Shown here piece by piece: positions 45,250 to 56,556 of a stretch of 64,000 nt of DNA. The notes beneath the pieces are model-generated. The model was not told the origin of the DNA and searched no databases. It saw only the letters and a program-made list of their open reading frames with translations. Both the position numbers and the translations under genes were made by a program. Origin of the DNA: Maea johnstoni (Eukaryota; Annelida; Polychaeta; Spionida; Magelonidae); contig OZ012700.1 of the NCBI GenBank assembly GCA_963942565.1, positions 5,625,093 through 5,689,092 of the forward strand. The letters are read 5' to 3'. The stretch's first letter is position 1; each line of letters starts with the position of its first letter.

Positions 45250-45450
45250 GTTAAAATGAATAATAATAATAATAATGATAATGATAATAATAATAATGAT
45301 AATAATAATAATAATAATAATAATAACCTTTACTTAATAAGGGTAACTCAGTCCAATTGTAAGGATCTTCCCTGAGGCCCTCTGGCATGTTTACAAGTAG
45401 CCCGAGGGCCCCAGGGTTACAAAGTAGTACAGTACATTGCTTTTAGGTGG
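45250..45450 (-). mobile_element. LINE 3' end with (ATT)n tail, minus strand
   Basis: On the minus strand it reads aaagcaatgtactgtactac, taaccctggggccctcgggc, aaacatgccagagggcctca, gactgagttacccttatt and then an (ATT)n tail (45259-45326). It has a single minisatellite unit where the copy at 14.6 kb has six. Strongly 5'-truncated. Confidence 0.8.
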
Positions 45451-45734
45451 TCATTTTAATGAAAACTGTACATTGTGTGTGTCTATGTTCAAGCAGGTCC
45501 TCTCTACTGCTGCATGCTATTATATAAGTAGTAGCACCGTTATCCTTAGGGGCTTCCGTGACATTTACAGCGAAGATATTGCTGAATTCTTGCTCCAGCT
45601 TTTTCTTGAATGCTTGTTGGGAATTGGATTCATAGCATTAGTGGATAGTGAAGCCACAAGACGTCCAAATGAACTACCTGCCTCTCTCCTAATTTGCAGT
45701 CACATTCCTTAGTGCTTACTAGCTTGCCATGGCA

Positions 45735-46288
45735 ATTTAACCCTTATGCTGGTGGTGGCTTATTTGAATCCAATACAAAATGACTCAAAACCATGAAGTG
45801 CTTGCCCATCACATCCAGAAAGGTAATTTTCTAGTAAATGGTGCACATACATTACTTCCCGTTATGCTGCTGGTGGCTTATTTGGCCAATAGAAAATGAC
45901 TCAAAAAAACACAGAAAGAATGACTGAAACACTTGCACATGGTACTCATCGGATAGTACTCGGCGAGAGCTATCCAATGAATACCACCATGACAGGGTTT
46001 AGATGGTTTTCAAAGATCTTTGTGTTTTCGTGTTTTGGACTAAAGGACCCTCAGAATTGGTAGAGTTAACCCATTAATGCTTAAAAGTTCTAGAAATTAT
46101 TGTCTGAAACTATAATACTTTTGCCAATAACTTTGGAATTGAAAATGATTTTACAAAGTATTTGAAAGAAACTTTGTGGTAGTGTTCTCAATAATTTTCA
46201 TTCAAACATTTTCCCCAAGTATGCTTTTGCTTGAGAAATTTCATCCAAGATAGTCAGGCCGCTTTTGATCACTCTTACCATTAATGGG
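45735..46288 (+). mobile_element. P1 fragment, P1 copy and P2 copy in series
   Basis: A short P1 start (45740-45800) is followed by a longer P1 copy (about 45852-46065, ending aattggtagag). TTAA at 46066-46069 closes this P1. The same TTAA opens a P2 copy (cccattaatgcttaaaagtt) that ends accattaatggg at about 46288, before TTGA. Confidence 0.72.
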
Positions 46289-46460
46289 TTGATACGTAGG
46301 ATTTGACAGCAGGAATCTCAGACAGTAATTGGGACCTTTAAATTATTGCAATATGTTACACTATCTTAATGATGATTTTAATGATGCTAATTACTGCCGC
46401 CTCCAAGCGATATAGTGTTGTTAAAATTACCAAGCCAACATCACATCAAAGTATATTTAA

Positions 46461-46665
46461 CCCTTATGCTGCTGGTGGCTAATTTGTGCAATACTAAATG
46501 ATGCAAAAAAGCTGGAAAATCACTGAAACTCTGGCAAATGAGTACTCATCTGAGAGTACTTGGCGAGAGCTATCTAATGAATACCAACTTAACAGGGTGT
46601 AGATGGTTTTCAAAGATCTTTACATCCTTGTGCTTTGGACGAAAGTAGCCTCCGCATTGGGAGGG
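46461..46665 (+). mobile_element. TTAA-bounded element, family P1
   Basis: CCCTTATGCTGCTGGTGGC to gcattgggaggg, with TTAA at 46457-46460 and 46666-46669. A whole copy, ~205 bp. Confidence 0.8.
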
Positions 46666-46669
46666 TTAA

Positions 46670-47045
46670 AGGGGAATTGTTGATCCAAACTTAATCTACA
46701 AATCTCCTTCAAATATTTTGTGCATTCTTTGTCTATTTGAAAATAGTTTTCAGAAGCACTTGTATCTTAGATCTAGTTATCTCTTAACTGAGCTCTAAGC
46801 ATGAAAGTGTCAACCCGGAACCTGTTAATGTTCACACCTATCAAAAGCAGCCTGACAATTTTGATGAAATCTTGCAGGCAAAATCACAATTAAGAAAATA
46901 TTTGATGAAGAAATATTAATCAGAATATAACAAAGCACCCTCCTTCAAATATTTTGTAAAATCATCCTCAATTTCAAAGTTATTGTCATAAATACCATAG
47001 AAGCAGACGACTATTCCCAGTGGAATTCTCATTTGGTAATGGGTT
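46670..47045 (-). mobile_element. Decayed P2-like sequences
   Basis: Blocks such as aatctccttcaaatattttg, aaagcagcctgacaattttg and tttggtaatgggttaag match P2 in reverse. At least two overlapping fragments; ends are worn. Confidence 0.5.
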
Positions 47046-47329
47046 AAGTTGATTGCTCCAGTGTCCCAGAGGTCTCTATCTTGGCTGCTCTGCACTGCTG
47101 TTTACGCCCTGATCATAGATGTAGATCGGGCGGGAGGATAAGGAGAATTCGTCGTTAGACGTAGAACAATGAGCATTATTGCAGTAAGGACACCATTAGT
47201 ATTCCTCCCGCCTCGTGTCCTGCCGTCGGGTGGCAGACCCGTAAGTTCCTGGGCGGAAGCGAATATTAGCTCACCCATGTTTTAGAAGCTGCCTGTGTGA
47301 TCGGCTTGCTGATGCGGTTACAATGAGGG

Positions 47330-47900
47330 CAATGGCTTGTGGTGCTGGTGCTGCCATCTATGGGGTATTTAAGGAACTCTCATCATCGATATTGCTCATA
47401 GCCTGTGGCTGATATAGGTGATCAGCCCCCTCTCTTTGGTGCTGCCATCTATAGGAGATATGAGGAACTAACTATCAATACATATGTATGTGTATTTGGT
47501 ATATTTGTACATTTGTGATGACCCTCCCCTCTGGTGCTGCCACCTATAGGAGATATGATGAACTACCAATACACTTGTATATTGGGTACTTACATAACAG
47601 TAATAAATGGGAATAATATAAGGTTTCACAATAAGCACTCAAACAGAGTACATGGTTAATGGCCTGATAGCTTACGGCCCACGGTTATGTGTTACCCCAC
47701 TTTGGTGCTGCCATGTCTAAGAACATTGCTAGTAACTAGCAATACATTTGTGTACTTGTACATATATAATTGTAATGAATGTACATGGTTAATGGCCTGA
47801 TAGCTTACGTCCCCTAGTAATGTGTTACTCCACTTTGGTGCTGTCATGTCTAAGAACATTGTGAGTTACATATATAATTGTTATGAATGGGAATTAAATG
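47330..47900 (+). repeat. Degenerate tandem repeat around a gtgctgccatctatagg phrase
   Basis: The phrase ggtgctgccatctataggag with variants occurs near 47341, 47441, 47531, 47704 and 47838, and gtacatggttaatggcctga occurs twice (47650, 47785). The order suggests two nested duplications. Non-coding. Confidence 0.65.
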
Positions 47901-48030
47901 ACATTTGCAAAGTGGACATTTAACAGATTATGTGGCTATAATTGGCTTATGGCTAATGGTTTTGGCCACTTAAGGGGATCAGCCCCGCCCTCCACTCCTG
48001 GTAGCGCCATCTATATTAAACACAACAAAC

Positions 48031-48306
48031 CAGGGGCTTAGCCGCAATGCGTCCAGCGTGTCATTTGGACACGCAGAACACTGTTTTTTGACAGTTTGGA
48101 CACCCAAAAGTTTATGTCAGAATTTGCTGAAGATGACTTTTCTTAGAAGATAGAAGATGTCTAAAAAATGCCTAAAAAAGCAAAATCTGTAAAGGTATAG
48201 GGTTTATCTTATTAGTAGTATGTATTTTGTACCACACTTTGGACACGCAAAAGTCTATGAAACCTCTATTTGGACACCCTGTTTCCAAATATTGGCTAAG
48301 ACCCTG
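48031..48306 (-). mobile_element. hAT non-autonomous element, 8-bp duplication, reversed
   Basis: Starts CAGGGGCTTAGCC and ends GGCTAAGACCCTG. CAACAAAC lies on both sides (48023-48030 and 48307-48314), exact. Reverse copy of 24651-24963. Confidence 0.94.
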
Positions 48307-48409
48307 CAACAAACCACAAGAAGATTTGCATTATCAGAGGACAGGGACATCCGTAGAGGTAGCCATAGTTGTTTAACCCCTCCAATGCCAAAGCTACTGG
48401 GCAGTCATG

Positions 48410-49320
48410 CCACAATATGACAAAAAAAGTGACAAAAAGCAAAATTCCTAATTCCCAATTCCTCTCTGGCGCAAATGGATTATTTCACTCTGACTGTTTC
48501 TGTTGCCTTATCGCCCCTCTTCCCTCACCACACAACTGATACTCTTGTGTACATTACACACTCTTCACATTCCTGAAGCACCCTATCTGCCACGCCCCCC
48601 ACTCAGTGACCTTTCACCTCACTGTCCTTGACCTCGGTGAACTCTGACCCATACTGTTTACATTGAAGCCTGTTGTTCCTCAATGGCACCAACCCATTTA
48701 TGTCTGTAGATGCCAAAGCTGACCTCTATTTTGTCCATAACCTCCATCAAAGCATTGTAAGGAAATATTAGTGGATTTTTAGTAATAAATCCACCTATGC
48801 TCTATGCCCAGTAACTTTGTTGTTTTGTTTCCAAATTATTTTCGAAAGTATCATAGATAGATTTGAAGGGAGAAAATCTAGGCAGTTTTTACCTTAGAAA
48901 ATATCATCTGTTGCCGAGTCCTCACATAAGAACATATTGGCTTCAAATAAATAACTAATGGACAACCATTGTTTGATTTATCTAATCATACCTCGTGCCG
49001 CCTCTAGAAAATTACGCTCAGGATCTGTAAAGCATAATGTAAAAAAGTAGTTGAAGAGTTTCGGTTGTTCTGAAGAATATCCTTGGAAGTTTTCATAAAG
49101 TTGCTTCTGTCGGAGCAAAGTCACCCTGGGCCTTAAATGAGTTTCATAATCTTAGGGTTAATGTATTGAGTGTAAATGATATGAATGGCGTAACAATGGT
49201 GTTTTTGTCACATGGGGAAGATTTTGACTTTTATCAGACAAAGTATTTCTGAACAAGTAGTCTCTTGAGAGAATATTAGTGAAAATAATCATGATTCACC
49301 AAATTCTTTTCTGCTTGTTT
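48410..49320. other. Intron sequence, no gene recognised
   Basis: Lies in the Scribble intron upstream of exon B. Largely unique AT-rich DNA; I see no terminal repeats or alternative exon. Confidence 0.5.
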
Positions 49321-49346
49321 CTAATTTTGGCTGTTTTTGTTTTCAG

Positions 49347-49436
49347 ATTGCCCGATGGCTTCACGCAGCTACGAAGTCTCACACATTTGGGTCTCAATGA
49401 CGTCTCCCTTGCAAGGCTACCGCCAGACATTGGCAG
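49347..49436 (+). CDS. SCRIB: Scribble-type LRR exon B
   Basis: A 90-base exon after tttttgttttcag and before GTGAGT. One base completes the Lys codon from exon A, then 29 codons read LPDGFTQLRSLTHLGLNDVS and LARLPPDIG, and two bases of a Ser codon close it. The run LPDGFTQLRSL is identical to human SCRIB. The intron before it is 6.5 kb, the longest seen between recognised exons, and carries most of the local repeats. Confidence 0.95.
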
Positions 49437-49594
49437 GTGAGTACCAGTATTTTCTCTGATCCCCTTCTCGCATACTGTTATTTATATATTCCATAACACT
49501 GTTGATAAAATAATTACTGATATTGAAGGAGTATGTGTGAATTAATAAAGGAAAGTACTGTATTCCTACGATGAAGTATACAGACCCCAAATAA

Positions 49595-49616
49595 CCCCCC
49601 CCCCCCCCCCCCCCCC
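49595..49616 (+). repeat. Poly-C tract
   Basis: 22 consecutive C residues in the intron after exon B. Confidence 0.95.
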
Positions 49617-50169
49617 TTCCTTTTCTGAAAAATCGGAAACATGTTTTATATACTATTTTGGGTGCACACTATTAGAATTTTATGAAGTCTTTTAATTTTG
49701 CCTCAGCAGGTGATGGCAACATATAGAAAGTGTGGTTGATCACTATTCCCTTCTGTGTAATTTCAGGCGTTTAACTTCTTCTAGTCCAGAATTTAGTATT
49801 GAAAAACTAAAAAGATCTCTTAAAAGATCTCCCTAACTGAACATTTTACATTTTTATTTTGTTACTCCCATTTTTGAAAATGCTGTAAAAAGTGCGAAAA
49901 GATGATATTTACTGATATGAATAGTATTATCACCTAGCAACTAACAACATTAGGTAAAGCATTTTGGCATTTCCCCATGGGAAGAATTTTTTTATACATC
50001 AATGTATTGTTTTTGATGGGTCTTTGTGTGTGTAATATTCATTACATGCATCATATCACTACTATATTGTGGACTATTTAGGTCTTTGAGTGAGAAAGAG
50101 TATCTTTTTTAAGCATCACCAGCATATATTTTCAGGATATTGTTGACTAAATGTGTCCTTGCATGCAGG

Positions 50170-50510
50170 CCTCAAAGTTAACGTAAAATGTTACTGGCCG
50201 GTTAGGACCTGTAACACCTAGGATCTGCTGGTCTTGCAATATTTTCTACTGGCCCTACAAAATTTTCGTTAACATCAAAAGGAAAAAACATTGCATAAAA
50301 TTCACCAACAACATTTATTTTAATCGATTTCATCTTCATTTTTTTCAAAAACATTTTGCGACATTCTTGTTAACACGAATATCCCCAAATTTTTACTGGC
50401 CCTGTAGGACCAATTGAGTTGTTTTTTTACTGGCCCAAGGCCGATTTAAAGGAATTTTTACTAGCCTGGGGCCATCCGTTCCCTGTTAGCTTCGAGCCCT
50501 GCCTCTAGTA
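50170..50510 (-). mobile_element. CAGGGCTCGA-family element, reversed
   Basis: Runs from caggcctcaaagttaacgt to gttagcttcgagccctg. Same family as 2221-2529. No clear target duplication. Confidence 0.6.
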
Positions 50511-50957
50511 AGATTATCTTCTTTCTGTTTCTCTTTGAAAAACAAATTCCAGGAAAATCAATTAGTCTGGAACACCTGGATGGCATGAGGTGTGACCCTT
50601 ATGATTGATTATGGTGTCTATCTCTGAAATTGATACATGGACATGGATTTGTTGAACACAGTATTCATTTATTAATATATAAAAAAGGATAAATATTGAA
50701 AACTCTTCATATTGAGTGTGCCATCAATGTCTGAGAAGGTCTTTTTTATTAAATTTTGGATAGTAAGTACAAAAAATACTTGAGTCCTTTATTATCAATA
50801 ATATATCCATATGACTTCTCTATGGACAGATCTAATATACTTGCAGCTAGTTATACAGCAGTGCTGGAAAAAGGGGTTATATAAGCAAGCATACATTAAC
50901 CTCACATACCTAGGTATATAAGTATGATTTTTAATCAAAAATTTCCTTTTCTTTCAG

Positions 50958-51078
50958 TTTATCCAACTTAGTGTCTTTAGAGCTGCGGGAAAATCTCCTC
51001 AAGTTTCTACCATCATCCCTTTCATTCCTAGTGAAACTGGAAAGCCTCGATCTGGGTTGCAATGTCTTGGAAGAATTG
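50958..51078 (+). CDS. SCRIB: Scribble-type LRR exon C
   Basis: A 121-base exon after ttttctttcag and before GTAAGT. It completes a Ser codon and encodes 40 residues: LSNLVSLELRENLLKFLPSS, LSFLVKLESLDLGCNVLEEL. Human SCRIB reads NLVTLELRENLLKSLPASLSFLVKLEQLDLGGNDLEVL here, so nearly two whole repeats are conserved. It ends in phase 0. Confidence 0.96.
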
Positions 51079-51116
51079 GTAAGTTTGGTCGCATAAAACA
51101 TCAGTTTATATAAATA

Positions 51117-51240
51117 TTTATTCTTAGTAAAACTGGGAAACCTTAATATTTCTATAAAATTACAAAATTGAATTTTGTAATTTTATAGAAATATTAACCA
51201 TATAATACGCTCCTGAACCTGGAGGAGTTGTGGTTGGACC
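51117..51240 (+). repeat. Decayed exon fragments around a perfect 55-bp palindrome
   Basis: Bases 51117-51144 (ttattcttagtaaaactggg) resemble the middle of exon C (51020-51048) at roughly 24 of 29 positions. Bases 51209-51240 (gctcctgaacctggaggag) match the start of exon D (51326-51358) at about 29 of 32. Between them, 51143-51169 and 51171-51197 are perfect 27-bp inverted arms around a single G (51170). Confidence 0.85.
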
Positions 51241-51308
51241 TTGTGATTCACAATTTTTGTGTACATATTTCATATGATAAATAACATGCTTTCCACTCAA
51301 TTTTTTAG

Positions 51309-51563
<255 letters not shown>

Positions 51564-51625
51564 TAAATAGGGTTCAGATGTGGGGGAAAAAAGTTACATC
51601 GGTTAATCGGAAATTTTTCGCATGA

Positions 51626-51982
51626 CAGGGCTCGACATTGGTGCTTGCCCCATTGCCCCGGGCAAGTAGAATTTTTAATTTATAGCTGTGGGGCAAGTGG
51701 AAACTGCATCCTGCTTGCCCCACTGGGAAAGTACATTTAGTATATTTCAGGTTTACTTTTGAGAATGTGTGCAAGTTTCGTGGTCTGCCATCCAAGCTTG
51801 TCCTAGAAAATATGCTTTCACATGCCAGAACTATGTTCTACTTGGTTTTAAATGAAATATTATAAAATTATTATATACAATTTTTCAAGGGCAAGTGAAA
51901 GTTGGAGTACCTAGGGCAAGTGAAAATTGAATCTCACTTGCCCTACGGGGCAAGTCGCTGCAAAAGTTAACGTCGTGCCCTG
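51626..51982 (-). mobile_element. CAGGGC-ended element with CATGA duplication
   Basis: Starts CAGGGCTCGACATTGG and ends AACGTCGTGCCCTG, with CATGA on both sides (51621-51625 and 51983-51987). Reverse copy of 19878-20230. It lies within the intron after exon D; both overlapping frames are spurious. Confidence 0.85.
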
Positions 51983-52678
51983 CATGATTAATCAATTCAG
52001 TCGATTCCCCGACCACATTGATGCATCGCCGAAAACAAAACAGATGATCGCCATTTTTGTATACTGTGCACATTTTTTGGGCAGTATGTTCAGAAATAGG
52101 AACATTTGAAACGTGTGAGCATAATTTGTCAAATGTCTGTCAAACGAGTCAGTTTGGCTTCGCAAATTATATTTAATCGAGTTATCTAGTGTCCGAGCAC
52201 TACAAATTATATTGTCACAAGCTGGCCAGAGGCAACCTTAAACCTTCCATGCATATATGCGTTTATGGTGACATAACACAGAGAACCATGCATGCATGTA
52301 TGTGTGCAAGATAATCAAATTTATTAAAAGAAGAGCCTGCTAATATAGTGATACATGTGAAAATGATAAATATTTCATGTGTCATGCATTTTTCCAAAAT
52401 GGAATTGAAATTATAAGAATTGAAAGAAAGGATGTCAATGACAGCTCTGGTAAATTAGAGGTTTAGAAATTATAGTAATGCTATTTTTAGCTTGTTAATA
52501 TGTTAATATTTCAGCTTATTAAGATCTTCATCTTGGCAGGCTGCTCTCTGATTTTTTAGTAAGGGAATTTTAAATGTCAAGCATAAATCTCTAAAAAAAA
52601 AAACTCACTCAGTCGACAGAATATGTTCAATGATATGTAAGCATTTTTTTTATTTATGTGTATCTTTTCTTTTCCCAG

Positions 52679-52751
52679 GTAATCTGACGCACCTGGCAAT
52701 TTTAAAATGCGATCAAAATCGCTTATTGGAACTCACACCTGCCATTGGAAA
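52679..52751 (+). CDS. SCRIB: Scribble-type LRR exon E
   Basis: A 73-base exon after ttttcccag and before GTAAGT. It completes Gly and encodes NLTHLAILKCDQNRLLELTP and AIG, then two bases of a Lys codon. Human SCRIB has QLKQLSILKVDQNRLCEVTEAIG at this point. Phases fit exons D and F. Confidence 0.94.
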
Positions 52752-52844
52752 GTAAGTGCATCTTAATACAGTGTTAAGGGATTTATACTGGGATGAGAAA
52801 AATATACTAAATGTTTGAAAAAGGATATTTGAAGAACTTACTCA

Positions 52845-52930
52845 CAGGAAAGTTTGGCTATCCTGAGGGGCTATTTTTGAGGTTAGGGTGTCCAAATGGC
52901 TCCCAGACTGCCTGCTGGCTAAGACTATGC
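52845..52930 (+). mobile_element. hAT-like right end
   Basis: aagtttggctatcctgaggg, then ttaggg and tgtccaaatggc, ending tgcctgctggctaagactat. Right end of the main hAT-like family. Confidence 0.65.
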
Positions 52931-53206
52931 ATATCAAGGAGATCGCTAAGCACAAACAGGTTAACATAATCTGAAATAACTCAGCAGTTGGGCCTCCTTG
53001 TTTGGGTCATGTGTGATTATTTTGAAGCTTGCTGGCGAAGACAACACCAGTCAAGGAGATCTATAGGCATGGATGAGTTACATAATATGGAATAACTCGG
53101 CAGCTCTCTCTCCATGTCAGGGCCATGCCTGATTATTTGAGGCAAGCTGGCTATGACTATGCCTTTCAAGGAGATCTCCAGGCATGAATGGGTTAATATA
53201 ATTTAA

Positions 53207-53410
53207 CCCTTATGCTGCTGGTGGCTAATATTGCCAACACAAAATGATTGAAAAAACCTGATAAGTGGCTTAAACCCTGGCACCTGGATACTCATTTGAG
53301 AGCACTCATCGAGGGCTATCCAATGAAAACCAACATGACAGGGTTTGATGTATTTCAATAATCTTTGCATCATTGTGCTTCGGACGAAAGTTCCCTCAGC
53401 ATTGGAAGGG
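53207..53410 (+). mobile_element. TTAA-bounded element, family P1
   Basis: CCCTTATGCTGCTGGTGGC to gcattggaaggg, with TTAA at 53203-53206 and 53411-53414. Whole copy in the intron after exon E. Around it (52930-53600) a ggccatgtgtgattattttg phrase recurs four times as a loose tandem repeat. Confidence 0.8.
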
Positions 53411-53835
53411 TTAACATGATCTGAAATAACGCTGCTCTGTGTCTATGTCAGGGCCATGTGTGATTATTTTGAGGCCTTATTTTGAGTTTCCATGCATTTG
53501 TGGCCCTCAGCATTGCAAGGGTTAACATAATCTGAAATAACTCAGTTCTGTGTCCATGTCAGGGGCATGTCTGATTATTTTGAGTCCTGGTCCCCGGTCA
53601 GAAGTGGAGACCATGTTCTACTAGCACCGATAGCCCTGTCACTAGTGCTTTGGTGCGCCATCTATATTCATTATGTGACATATTGATTCTCTGTGATCCC
53701 ATTAATCATTCTCCCTCCCAGGGACTACTGCTCTGTGTGCTCCCTACTCCTGCTCGCTTGGCCTCCAGTTCAGACTAAATGCTATTCTGGATGCAGATCT
53801 TTATTGAGAACTCTTATTTTTGAAAAAGAAATTCA

Positions 53836-54057
53836 GGCCTAAAATAATATATTTTTTGTTTCCTGTAACACCTCAAGAAGATTAGGGTAGGTAGGTAGGA
53901 AAATAATTTAAATTACACAGGTTTAGAGTCGAGCTGTTCATGTTTTTCATTCAGGATACCATGTTTTAATATTTGGGGGGGGGGGGGGGGGGGGGGGTAT
54001 GGCAAAAAATAGGGTATAGCTACGGTTACAGAAAACAAGCAATTATTTTCTTAGGCC
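53836..54057 (+). mobile_element. Tourist-like MITE with poly-G tract
   Basis: GGCCTAAAATAAT to TTTTCTTAGGCC, with TCA on both sides (53833-53835 and 54058-54060). A ~32-base poly-G run sits inside (53967-53998). Confidence 0.85.
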
Positions 54058-54116
54058 TCATTCGATTTTTGCATGACATTTTTATTATGTCCAATATCTT
54101 AGTTTTTCCTACTCAA

Positions 54117-54372
54117 CCAGACTTACCAACCTATTAGCATTATCGGCCAGCCAGTGCAGTAGGTTTATTAGTGTGTCATTACAGAATATTGTTAGTATAG
54201 AATACTATTAATACACATTTCATGTAATATTGTTTCTACTCATTCAGGCTTGCAACTAAAATAGCATTATCGGCCATTCAGTGCAGTAGCTTTATTAGTA
54301 TCTCATGACAGTATACTGTTAGGATAGAATACTTTGTTCTCATTTCCTGTTATATTTCATTTCTATTTTCAG
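54117..54372 (+). repeat. 127-bp tandem duplication of the 3' end of an intron
   Basis: The block agcattatcggccagccagt to tactcattcag (54136-54247) is repeated at 54263-54372, where it ends in the true acceptor of exon F (tttctattttcag). The upstream copy has an acceptor-like tttctactcattcag at 54233-54247. Confidence 0.85.
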
Positions 54373-54418
54373 GTGTGAATCATTGCAAGAGCTTATTTTA
54401 GTGGAGAATCTTTTACTA
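54373..54418 (+). CDS. SCRIB: Scribble-type LRR exon F
   Basis: A 46-base micro-exon after tttctattttcag and before GTGAGT. It completes Lys and encodes CESLQELILVENLLL (human DCENLSELILTENLLM). Ends in phase 0. It is short but fixed by phase and by similarity. Confidence 0.92.
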
Positions 54419-54933
54419 GTGAGTATCCTCCAGTACAAGTACCAAAATTACACTTTTATTATCTATTTGAGCAAATTTAAAATCTTCCCCATTTTCATTT
54501 CCTTTCATCAATTTTTGACTGATATTTTTGGCTGTTGAAATAATGAGTAGGTTAAATTCAGTGATGAGTAAAACGTAAATGATATTGTTAGAATTTGAAG
54601 CTGTTTTTATGCAGGGATGATTTTCTTAAATTCAGAGACGATTGGACTATCAATAGTGGAATAACAATGGTAGAGCCTTTTTTCGCATTGACCATCAAAC
54701 TTCAAGGAAAGGTCACTTGCCCACCAAGTCCAGTCATTGAAATGTATGACAAAAGAAAAAAAGTATTTCTATTCAAAATATATTTTGATTCATTAGTTCT
54801 GATGAAAATACCTTATAACAAAAACACCTTTAAACGGTGATGGTTTGACACTGGTATACTTTATTGCATGGTCGCTATATAAATATCTGGCAATTGTGAA
54901 CTCGAACAAGCGAAAAACAAGATTATTATCAAA

Positions 54934-55357
54934 CAGGGTCTTAGCCAGGATTTAGAAATTTGTTTCCTGAAATTGGCAATTGTAAAATTTATGGGCATCC
55001 AATTTTTCAAGGAATACCATGATATTCTCTAATTATGAACTTGAACATGTATTTACTCATTTGGATAAATTATGCAAAAGGGAAAAAATTTCAATCCCAT
55101 ACTTATAATAGACATTTTTCTTAATTCCTTATGAAAAGATTTGGGTGTCCTGAGGAGTGAGTGATAAATTCAGAGATGTGTAAAATGTTTATTGTAGTGT
55201 TAGAATTTCTATGCCGTTTATGTAATATATCTTTGGTAGCTGCAAGGATGGTTTTCTTAAATTCTGAGGTGTATGAAATTTGGGTCTCCTGAGGATTGAT
55301 TTTCGAGGGTTTTGGGTGTCCAAATGATGCCCAGACACCCAGTTGGCTAAGAATTTG
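54934..55357 (+). mobile_element. hAT-like element with internal duplication
   Basis: Starts CAGGGTCTTAGCC and ends cacccagttggctaagaa. The right half contains an extra segment (55150-55264) resembling 54556-54640 nearby (gttagaatt, gatgg/gattttcttaaatt). So it captured or exchanged local intron sequence. Confidence 0.65.
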
Positions 55358-55394
55358 TTTGGAAATACCCATGTAATTCCTTTGTTTATTTCAG

Positions 55395-55478
55395 ACACTC
55401 CCCACATCTATAGGAAATTTACGAAGTCTCACTAATCTTAATGTGGACAGAAATCGCTTGCAAGATCTAACACTCGAG
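55395..55478 (+). CDS. SCRIB: Scribble-type LRR exon G
   Basis: An 84-base exon after tttatttcag and before GTAAGT. Phase 0 on both sides. Encodes TLPTSIGNLRSLTNLNVDRN and RLQDLTLE; human SCRIB reads ALPRSLGKLTKLTNLNVDRNHLEALPPE. Where the LRR consensus expects LPPE this exon has LTLE, a mild departure. Confidence 0.94.
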
Positions 55479-56019
55479 GTAAGTCCCACCCCTGTACTTA
55501 AATTGAGGGAAACTTGTTGGATTTGGATCTAGAATTTTGTGAGAGAAATGTTGATATAAACCAAATTAACAACTCTTACAACCATTTTGTGAACTTGCTG
55601 CAGTCAAAAGCAGTGCTGAAAACAGTTTGCTAAGCCTTGGTGGTCGAGCGGTCGATTAAAATGAATAGTTTAGTGGTCCACCAGAAAGATTAGCGGTCAT
55701 ATCACTTTGATAATAAGAATGGTAGCCAACAGCTATTTCATAACTAAACATTCAATGGTTAATTGTGCTAAATTTATCAATTGTGACAGTTATAATCTAA
55801 TGCAGAAGAAATGTCCAAACTGGACGTGATGCTTACTAAATTAATGTGGACAGTATATTTAGCAGACTTCTGGGCAAGTAAACATAGACTTTTACTAGCC
55901 CATTCATATTTTTGGTAGAAACGGACTGGTGGGCTACTGTCTTTTTTTCACCACTGCAAAAGCTTTTTTTCAAAAACATTAGGTGGAGACAACATTTATC
56001 CAAGGGCATCTCTATGCAT

Positions 56020-56556
56020 TAGTGGGTTGACCCATTAATACTTCGAAGTTCCTCCAGAAGTCGTCTGGTTCTTCAGTACTTTTGATAATAATTTAGGAAA
56101 TGGGGAATGATTTCGCCAAAAATTTGAAGAAAAGTTGTGAATAATGTTCTAATAGACATTTCTCCTTCAAGCATTTTCACAATCTTGCTTTTGCTTAAAA
56201 GATTTCATCAACATTGTCAGACTTTGAGTTTTAATGGGTTAAGGTGGTTGGCACACCTCTGGGAGTTGTTCATGAAAACAGAGGTGCTGTTTTTCAGCTA
56301 CCTCAATTATTTTTGGCCACTTCCATGCAACATTTGAATTCGATGAGCGCCTTAGCCCTCCCAATGCTGAGGCTATTTCGCCCAAAGCACAAGGACACAC
56401 AGATTTGTGAAAACTATCTAAACTCTGTCGTGTTGGTATTCCTTGGATAGCTCTCGGAGACTCTCAGATGAGTACCCATGTGCCAGGGTTTCAGTAATTT
56501 TTCAGGTATTTTGCATCATTTTGTATTGGCCAAATTAGCCACCAGCAGCGTAAGGG
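56020..56556. mobile_element. P2 (56031-56238) and reversed P1 (56356-56556) elements
   Basis: The P2 copy starts cccattaatacttcgaagtt after TTGA (56027-56030) and ends gttttaatggg before TTAA (56239-56242). A gcattagtggg scrap ends at that same TTGA, so another P2 end abuts it. The P1 copy ends ccaccagcagcgtaaggg before TTAA at 56557-56560. Confidence 0.7.
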
